57,947 nucleotides of DNA, from NCBI GenBank assembly GCA_905197045.1, contig CAJJXG010000007.1, positions 1 to 57,947 on the forward strand, written 5' to 3'. This stretch comes from an uncultured Caryophanales bacterium (GTDB lineage Bacteria; Bacillota_I; Bacilli_A; RFN20; CAG-826). The translations under genes and the position numbers were made by a program. Below the pieces are notes generated by a model that was not told the DNA's origin, did not search any database, and was given only the letters and a program-made list of their open reading frames with translations. Positions 52,560 to 57,947 of this stretch are shown here, one piece after another (the first letter of the stretch is position 1; each line of letters opens with the position of its first letter).

Positions 52560-53537
52560 ATGGCTGATAATGAATTAAAGATTGCACACCCTTTTGAAGA
52601 ATGCAAATATAAAATCGCGGTTGCTAGTAGTGAAGAAAACTATTGCAAAGTCGTTGCTGAACCACTTGAAAGAGGATTTGGCTTAACTCTTGGCAATGCA
52701 TTAAGAAGAGTTCTTCTTGCTTCATTACCTGGAACAAGCGTTTACGCTATCGAGGTTGCTGGTGCAGTCCATGAATTCACTGCATTAAAAGGCGTCGAAG
52801 AAGATTTAACACAAATCATCCTCAACCTTAAGGACTTAGTTCTTAAAAGTGACACTATTGGAAAAGCTGAATACGAAGTTACTGTTGATAGAGGAGAAGG
52901 CGAATTTAAAGCTGGTGATTTAGAACTTCCTACAGGTCTTGAAGTTGTAAATCCAGATCTTGTTATCGCTCATATCGCTGAAGGCGGTCACTTACACATG
53001 ACTCTCCATATTAGAAATGGTAGAGGCTATGCAACCAGTGAAGAAAACAAATCACTTGGTCTTATAAGCAATTCAATTGCTACTGATAGTAACTATTCAC
53101 CTGTTACTAGAGTCAATTACAAAGTAGAACAAACTCGTGTCGGTCACGATCCAAGATTTGATAAACTTATTCTTGAAGTTTGGACAAATGGTAGCATTAA
53201 ACCAGTTGATGCAATTGCATTAAGTGCTAAAATGCTCATGTTCCATTTTGAAAACTTCTTACATCTTGATGATCAATTTGATGATATTGCTTTAATCAAA
53301 GATCCTATCGTTCATCAAGAAGAAACATTTGAAAACTTAACAATCGAAGATCTCGATTTAAGTGTTCGTAGTTATAACTGCTTAAAGAGAGCTGGAATCG
53401 CTAATGTTCAAGAGTTAACTCAAAAATCAGAAGCTGAAATGATGAAAGTTAGAAATCTTGGTAAAAAATCACTTCTTGAAGTTAAAAATAAGCTTGCTGA
53501 AAAAGGCTTATACTTCAAAGATGCAAAAGATGAATAA
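52560..53537 (+). CDS. rpoA: RNA polymerase alpha subunit
   Basis: A 325-residue subunit. The N-terminal dimerisation domain has EPLERGFGLTLGNALRRVLL, and the C-terminal DNA- and activator-binding domain begins near residue 260 (IEDLDLSVRSYNCLKRAGI). AGGAGG precedes ATG 52560. Both domains are complete. Confidence 0.98.
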   Translation: MADNELKIAHPFEECKYKIAVASSEENYCKVVAEPLERGFGLTLGNALRRVLLASLPGTSVYAIEVAGAVHEFTALKGVEEDLTQIILNLKDLVLKSDTIGKAEYEVTVDRGEGEFKAGDLELPTGLEVVNPDLVIAHIAEGGHLHMTLHIRNGRGYATSEENKSLGLISNSIATDSNYSPVTRVNYKVEQTRVGHDPRFDKLILEVWTNGSIKPVDAIALSAKMLMFHFENFLHLDDQFDDIALIKDPIVHQEETFENLTIEDLDLSVRSYNCLKRAGIANVQELTQKSEAEMMKVRNLGKKSLLEVKNKLAEKGLYFKDAKDE

Positions 53538-53548
53538 GGAGTATAACT

Positions 53549-53944
53549 ATGCAAATCGGTAGAAAAAATGTACATGGTAAAGGTGGCGTTAGATTTAAGA
53601 CCCCTTATACCTCCAGCAAAAAGAAAGCACAAGTTAGAAATCTTGTTACTGAATTAGTACTTTTTGAAAAAGTAACTGTTACTAGAAGTATGGTTAAAGA
53701 TGTTGTTAAAACTTTTGACCATTTAGTTACTCTTGCTAAAAAAGGCGATTTACATTCACGCAGACAAGCAGCAAGTATTTTAAGAAATTATAAAGTTGAA
53801 GATAAACCAGAAGCTTTAACAAAATTATTTGCTGAATTAAGTAAGAAATTTGAAAATAGAAATGGTGGTTATTTAAAAGTTTATAAACTCGCTAATAGAA
53901 AAGGCGATAACGCTCCAATCAGACTTCTTACATTTGCTGATTAA
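53549..53944 (+). CDS. rplQ: 50S ribosomal protein L17
   Basis: A 131-residue protein near the tunnel exit. KKAQVRNLVTELVLFEKV and NRNGGYLKVYKL-like ending are recognisable. It is the last gene of the superoperon, 11 bases after rpoA, and is followed by a strong terminator. Confidence 0.97.
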   Translation: MQIGRKNVHGKGGVRFKTPYTSSKKKAQVRNLVTELVLFEKVTVTRSMVKDVVKTFDHLVTLAKKGDLHSRRQAASILRNYKVEDKPEALTKLFAELSKKFENRNGGYLKVYKLANRKGDNAPIRLLTFAD

Positions 53945-53964
53945 TTTTTAAAATTTCACTTTAT

Positions 53965-53993
53965 AGCTAGCTCAAATATGGGCTAGCTTTTTC
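53965..53993 (+). terminator. Terminator of the ribosomal superoperon
   Basis: A 9-bp stem (53965-53973 with 53980-53988, one G-U pair) with a six-base loop and a T run at 53988-53992. Confidence 0.88.
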
Positions 53994-54026
53994 TTATTTT
54001 AAAGAGGCCAAAATAAGAAAAAGCTA
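53984..54026. repeat. 17-bp perfect inverted repeat overlapping the terminator
   Basis: TAGCTTTTTCTTATTTT (53984-54000) is repeated in inverted form at 54010-54026, nine bases later. It shares bases with the 3' arm and T run of the terminator, so the two hairpins compete. It could be a back-up or bidirectional terminator. Confidence 0.8.
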
Positions 54027-54104
54027 ATCTTAAAAGTTAGATAAAAAGATAGAGAAAAAAACATTAATTTAACTATTTATTATTACTTTTCTTTTTGATA
54101 CGAT

Positions 54105-54110
54105 TATAAA
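54105..54110 (+). promoter_or_regulatory. -10 element of a probably leaderless promoter
   Basis: TATAAA ends seven bases before ATG 54118. TGATACGAT (54096-54104) is an alternative extended -10. No Shine-Dalgarno is present. Confidence 0.5.
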
Positions 54111-54117
54111 AGAATTT

Positions 54118-54750
54118 ATGGATAAATTTGTTGTATTTGATTTAGATGGTACATTAATTGATACTTTAACTGGATTAACAGAAGCGGTTAATTTAACTCT
54201 TAAAGAGATTAATAAACCTTATATATATAAAAAAGAGGAAATTAAAACTTTTATTGGTAGAGGAGCCAAACGTCTTTTTGCTTTAGCCTCTAAAAACGAT
54301 AATAATCCTGCAGAATTTGAGTTATTTTTAAAAAATTACGAAAGATGTCAATATATAAGCGAAGTTTTTCCAGGTGTTAAAAAGACTTTATTAGCCCTAA
54401 AAGAAAAAGGATATAAATTATTAATCTATTCAAATAAGCCAGATTCAATTTTACAAAAGTTAATAAAAGCAAAATTAGGTGATGTTGATTTTAGTTATGT
54501 TCAAGGTCAAGATAATCGTTATCCTCCTAAACCTGATATTACTCTTTTAACAAATATTTTGAATAAACTTAATTTAAAAGCTGAAGATGGGATATATGTA
54601 GGAGATAGTATTGTTGATTTAGAAACGGCAAGAAATGCAAACATGAAATGCGTTATTTTTTCTTTTGGTTATGGAGATCAAAAAGAAATTATCAATTCTT
54701 CTCCTGATTTTTATTTTGATAAATTTGAACAATTAAATGAAATTTTATGA
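54118..54750 (+). CDS. HAD-family phosphatase, phosphoglycolate-phosphatase-like
   Basis: A 210-residue hydrolase. FDLDGTLIDT holds the nucleophile Asp, IYSNKPDS motif II, KPDITLL the Lys of motif III and GDSIVDLETARNA motif IV. The cap is helical, as in Gph/PpaX/beta-phosphoglucomutase relatives. The substrate is a small phosphate ester that cannot be named. It overlaps the next gene by four bases (ATGA) and is in one operon with a glycoside hydrolase, so a sugar phosphate is plausible. Confidence 0.87.
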   Translation: MDKFVVFDLDGTLIDTLTGLTEAVNLTLKEINKPYIYKKEEIKTFIGRGAKRLFALASKNDNNPAEFELFLKNYERCQYISEVFPGVKKTLLALKEKGYKLLIYSNKPDSILQKLIKAKLGDVDFSYVQGQDNRYPPKPDITLLTNILNKLNLKAEDGIYVGDSIVDLETARNANMKCVIFSFGYGDQKEIINSSPDFYFDKFEQLNEIL

Positions 54751-55100
54751 ATGAGCAAGAAGAATTAATATATGGCTTATATCGTTATATTCAAAAAGCC
54801 AGTCGTTATATAGGTGAAAAATCGGTTGATGAATTTATTCATGATGAAAAGAGCTTTGATGCGACTTGTTTTTGCTTTTATATGATTGATAATATCGCTA
54901 AAATGATACACAAATATCCTGATTTAATTAAAAAATATCAAGATATTGATTTTAGTAGAATTAACTCTTATAAGGAATTAATATTTGTAAATGATGGAAT
55001 CCTATATGAAGATATGTATGGTATCGTTTTAAATGAATTTCCACTTTTACAAATTAAATTAAAGGGAATTGTTGAGGCAATTATTTATGGAAAACAATGA
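54747..55100 (+). CDS. HepT/DUF86-like protein lacking the usual RNase motif
   Basis: A 117-residue helical protein. RYIQKASRYIGEKSVDEFI, ATCFCFYMIDNIAKMIHKYP and YEDMYGIVLNEFPLL follow the pattern of HepT-like (DUF86) proteins. HepT toxins carry R-x4-6-H-x-Y; here the corresponding segment is KELIFVNDGILYEDMY, without the Arg and His. No MNT-type nucleotidyltransferase partner is adjacent. It overlaps the genes on both sides, so it is part of the phosphatase-glycosidase operon. It may be a domesticated or inactive member. The family call rests on pattern only. Confidence 0.6.
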   Translation: MNEQEELIYGLYRYIQKASRYIGEKSVDEFIHDEKSFDATCFCFYMIDNIAKMIHKYPDLIKKYQDIDFSRINSYKELIFVNDGILYEDMYGIVLNEFPLLQIKLKGIVEAIIYGKQ

Positions 55101-57492
55101 AATTATTTCAAAGTTATCACCAAAAGAGAAAATTGAAGAATTAGGCGGAAAAGATTCTTGGTATTTATTTTCTCATAAAGAATTAGGAATTAACGAAGTT
55201 CATTTTTCAGATGGACCTTATGGAATTAGAGAATGTTTACCAGAAGATTCTTTATTTGGTGAAGGCAAGGAATCGATTTGTTTTCCAACTTCAAGTTTAA
55301 CTGCAGCAAGTTTTGACCGTAATCTTTTATATAGACTTGGTTCAACTCTTGGAAAAGAAGCTAGAAGTAGAGGAATTCATTGCTTACTTGGTCCTGCGAT
55401 AAATATTAAGCGTAATCCACTTTGTGGACGTAATTTTGAATACGTAAGTGAAGACCCATATTTAGTTGGTGAGCTTTCTGCTGCTTATATTAAGGGTGTT
55501 GAAGATCAAGGTGTTGCAACCTCAATTAAACATTTTGCCTTAAACAACCAGGAAAGCTTTAGAATGAATATAAACTCCGTTGTTGATATTAGAACAATGA
55601 GAGAAATTTATCTTAAAGGTTTTGAAATTGCTATTAAAAAGTCTAATCCTGGGACGATTATGGCAAGTTATAACAAGATTAATGGTGAATATGCTTGTGA
55701 AAATCCATATTTATTGAAAGATATTTTAAGAGATGAATGGGGATATAAAGGAATAGTAATTTCTGATTGGGGAGCAGTAAATGACCCTGTAAAAGCAATT
55801 AGAGCTGGATTAAATGAAATAATGCCAGTTGCGACAAAAGAAAACACTTTAGCTCTTGAAAAAGAATATAAAGAAAAAGAAGACTTTAGAAAGATTGTTG
55901 ATGAAAGCTTAAATTATACTTTTGACTTTGTTAAGAAGTATCAAGATACAACAAAAGTTGATTTTGATTTAGATAAAGGACATGAAGAAGCTGTTAATAT
56001 TGCAAAAGAATCGATAGTTTTATTAAAAAATTCAGACAATATCCTTCCTTTAAAGAAAAGAGAAAAAGTTGCTTTCATTGGTGAGTATGCTTTAAATCCA
56101 CATTATAATGGCAAGGGCAGTAGTTATGTAACTCCATATAAACTTGTAACACCTCTTGAGGCTGTTGATGAAAAAGGGTATAACGTAAGTTTTGCTAAAG
56201 GCTTTAATATTATTAACGATTCGATTGATTTATCACTTGAAAGCGAAGCAATTGATCTTGCTAAAAAGAGTGATAAGGTTGTGATGTTTTTAGGAACAAA
56301 TGGCGATATTGAAAGTGAAAATTATGATCGTAAGAATTTAGATTTATTTATCAACCAAATAGATCTTTTCTATAAAATCTATAATGTAAATAAAAATATT
56401 GTTGTAGTACTTCAAAATGGAGCACCTGTTGAAATTCCTTTCAATAAAGAAGTAAAAGGTCTTATTGAAGCTTATTTATCAGGCGAAGGATGTGGAGAAG
56501 CTATCGTTTCGATTTTATATGGTGAGACAAATCCTAGTGGAAGAATAGCTGAAACTTTCCCTTTAAGACTTAACACAGTTCCTTCTTTTGCTTATTTTGG
56601 GGTAAGTAATCGCCTTGCTTTATATAAAGAAGGAATTTATGTAGGCTACCGTTATTATGAAACAAAAGGAATGCCTGTTTTATATCCTTTTGGCTATGGC
56701 TTAAGTTATTCAAACTTTAAATATTCTGAATTTAATGTTGATTCTGCAGGCTTTTTGAAACAAAATCACTATAAAATTAAGTTAAGTGTTAATGTAACTA
56801 ATGATAGTGATATAGATGGGAAAGATGTATTACAAGTTTATATAAGTAAACCAAACGATAAGATTTTCAATGCTAAATATGAGCTCGTTGATTTTAAAAA
56901 GGTATTTGTTAAAGCTCACGAAACAATAAAAGTTGAATTTGAACTCGACGAAGAAGCTTTAAAATATTTTGATGTGAACTTAAATAAATGGAATATCGTA
57001 AATGGCAAATACATTTTCTCTCTTTCTAAGAATTCTCATGAGCATCTTTTTAAGGGTGAAGTTGAAGTAAAAGAAGAAATGGATGTAGAAGGCTATGATA
57101 AAGTTGCTCTTAAAAAATATTTTGAATGCGACGTTAGATTTTTAAATATCGACGATTTTCAAAAGTTATTTAATAACGATGCACTTTTAAAACGTTTTAA
57201 AAAACCTGAAAAATTTACGATGAATTCTAATTTCTCAGAAATGAAAACCACTTGGGTAGGACGAAACTTTGCAAACTTCGTTTCAAAAAGAGAAGATATT
57301 GTTAATAATCGAACAGTTTATGCTTCACTTATGGAGATGCCATTTAGATCATTATGCACTTTTGGTGGCGGTCATTTAACACCTAATATTTTTAAATACA
57401 TGATTAAGGCAGCAAATGGAGAAATGACTTTAATAAATTATTTAATTTTCCTTGTAAAGTTTGCTCGCGCTTCAAAGAAAGTTAAGTTTTAA
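55087..57492 (+). CDS. Glycoside hydrolase family 3 (beta-glucosidase or beta-xylosidase type)
   Basis: An 801-residue enzyme that removes terminal beta-linked sugars. The barrel shows HFSDGPYGIRE, LLGPAINIKRNPLCGRNFEY, SIKHFALNNQE and VISDWGAV, whose Asp is the nucleophile. The second domain has GDIESENYDR with a likely acid/base Glu. A fibronectin III-like domain follows (GKDVLQVYIS). The last 120 residues are extra. There is no signal peptide, so it works on imported oligosaccharides. ATG 55087 overlaps the preceding gene by 14 bases; GAGG lies nine bases before it, and earlier TTG codons are unlikely. Specificity is unknown. Confidence 0.9.
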   Translation: MENNEIISKLSPKEKIEELGGKDSWYLFSHKELGINEVHFSDGPYGIRECLPEDSLFGEGKESICFPTSSLTAASFDRNLLYRLGSTLGKEARSRGIHCLLGPAINIKRNPLCGRNFEYVSEDPYLVGELSAAYIKGVEDQGVATSIKHFALNNQESFRMNINSVVDIRTMREIYLKGFEIAIKKSNPGTIMASYNKINGEYACENPYLLKDILRDEWGYKGIVISDWGAVNDPVKAIRAGLNEIMPVATKENTLALEKEYKEKEDFRKIVDESLNYTFDFVKKYQDTTKVDFDLDKGHEEAVNIAKESIVLLKNSDNILPLKKREKVAFIGEYALNPHYNGKGSSYVTPYKLVTPLEAVDEKGYNVSFAKGFNIINDSIDLSLESEAIDLAKKSDKVVMFLGTNGDIESENYDRKNLDLFINQIDLFYKIYNVNKNIVVVLQNGAPVEIPFNKEVKGLIEAYLSGEGCGEAIVSILYGETNPSGRIAETFPLRLNTVPSFAYFGVSNRLALYKEGIYVGYRYYETKGMPVLYPFGYGLSYSNFKYSEFNVDSAGFLKQNHYKIKLSVNVTNDSDIDGKDVLQVYISKPNDKIFNAKYELVDFKKVFVKAHETIKVEFELDEEALKYFDVNLNKWNIVNGKYIFSLSKNSHEHLFKGEVEVKEEMDVEGYDKVALKKYFECDVRFLNIDDFQKLFNNDALLKRFKKPEKFTMNSNFSEMKTTWVGRNFANFVSKREDIVNNRTVYASLMEMPFRSLCTFGGGHLTPNIFKYMIKAANGEMTLINYLIFLVKFARASKKVKF

Positions 57493-57780
57493 TTATTGTT
57501 TCTTTTGAATATTTTTATAATAATCTAAATCTTTATTAAGATTTATTTCTTCATTTTCATCTTTGATTAAATTGAATTTGAAGTCTTTAAAGTTATCTTT
57601 AAAATCGTTAATAGTAAGTTTAAAACTAAATTTAACTGATTTAACAACAATACGATGCTCTTCAAAAATAAAGATATATCTTAAATCGTCTTTATAAGAT
57701 AGTAGAACATATCCTTCTTTAAGAAGTTTTGTTGCTTGATCAATAGTTAAATACTCGTCATTTTTTGAAGAAAAATTCAT
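57493..57780 (-). CDS. Unknown 95-residue protein
   Basis: A charged protein with an N-terminal helix (IDQATKLLKEGYVLLSYKDD), beta-strand-like segments (LRYIFIFEEHRIVVKSVKFS) and a Lys/Asp/Asn-rich end. I do not recognise a family. It has a good promoter (57788-57816) seven bases before ATG 57780 and no Shine-Dalgarno. Its stop abuts that of the glycosidase gene, so the two converge. Confidence 0.65.
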   Translation of the reverse strand: MNFSSKNDEYLTIDQATKLLKEGYVLLSYKDDLRYIFIFEEHRIVVKSVKFSFKLTINDFKDNFKDFKFNLIKDENEEINLNKDLDYYKNIQKKQ

Positions 57781-57787
57781 ATCTAGT

Positions 57788-57816
57788 ATTTTAACTTGAT
57801 AACTTTAAAATAGCAA
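57788..57816 (-). promoter_or_regulatory. Promoter of the 95-residue gene, probably leaderless
   Basis: On the minus strand TTGCTA (plus 57811-57816), a 17-base spacer and TAAAAT (plus 57788-57793), then seven bases to the ATG. Confidence 0.6.
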
Positions 57817-57863
57817 AAAATCTATCTTAATTAACTATAACTAACTTTAGTAAAGAAACTGGT

Positions 57864-57907
57864 AGAGGATTAATTTGAAAAACCTCTTTAGATGGTCAAT
57901 TTTCAAA
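57864..57907. repeat. Overlapping inverted repeats at the window end
   Basis: AGAGG (57864-57868) faces CCTCT (57883-57887), and TTTGAAAA (57874-57881) faces TTTTCAAA (57900-57907). They interleave, so only one can form at a time. They may be an operator or part of a leader for a gene beyond the window. Confidence 0.35.
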
Positions 57908-57947
57908 CTAAATTAACTTTCGACTTTATTTAACTTTTTTGCTTAAA

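Noticed and set aside
188..57780. Mycoplasma-type code with TGA as Trp
   Set aside because: Many genes end cleanly at TGA and none needs read-through; Trp is TGG in conserved places.
1..57947. tRNA or rRNA genes
   Set aside because: No intergenic region shows a cloverleaf with a GTTCGA-type loop or rRNA-like sequence.

Overview
This is an AT-rich chromosomal window of about 58 kb from a low-GC Gram-positive bacterium (Bacillota). The evidence is strong Shine-Dalgarno sequences of AGGAGG type, Gram-positive riboswitch classes, the zinc-binding form of adenylate kinase and S14, an S10-spc-alpha ribosomal superoperon in the usual order, and LmrCD-like and NupABC-like transporters. TGA is used as stop (for example at 4704-4706, 26717-26719 and 33320-33322) and TGG as Trp, so the Mycoplasma code does not apply. 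The missing L30 gene and the lysine-rich tails on several ribosomal proteins suggest a lineage near Mollicutes or Erysipelotrichia. The exact taxon cannot be read from this window.

Layout. 1-3083: a manganese (yybP-ykoY) riboswitch and a P-type cation ATPase. 3084-5496: an accessory patch with four 32-bp tandem repeats before a DUF4143-type AAA ATPase, a decayed gene, and a 45-residue gene with a switch-like leader. 5497-10069: an esterase and a Y-family DNA polymerase on the minus strand, divergent from a membrane glycosyltransferase and a lipase-like hydrolase. 10207-16880: a guanine riboswitch, a BMP-family lipoprotein, the NupABC-type nucleoside transporter and PRPP synthetase, which together form a purine salvage unit. 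16980-20646: an ABC-F protein and a type IV AbiEi/AbiEii toxin-antitoxin pair with its own promoter and operator. 20672-26167: a sugar-isomerase-fold protein divergent from a flavin/Fe-S enoate reductase and both aconitase X subunits. 26195-30535: a MarR regulator with a palindromic operator and a two-subunit ABC exporter. 30606-32586: a PfkB kinase, a probable unassigned non-coding RNA and a small unknown gene. 32635-38594: queuosine salvage genes (queT, tgt, queA and, after two glycosyltransferases, queH), with a pseudoknot-like leader before queT. 38848-53993: the S10-spc-alpha superoperon with secY, adk, map, infA, rpmJ and rpoA. 53984-57947: a HAD phosphatase, a HepT-like protein, a family 3 glycoside hydrolase and a small unknown gene.

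Regulation stands out. Two standard riboswitches are recognisable by sequence and helices (Mn2+ and guanine). Two other leaders (5213-5274 and 32675-32722) look like regulatory RNAs that I cannot place in a class I know. Several single genes start within about 4 to 8 bases after the expected transcription start with no Shine-Dalgarno, so leaderless mRNAs seem common here. No tRNA, rRNA, CRISPR array, intact insertion sequence or prophage was seen.
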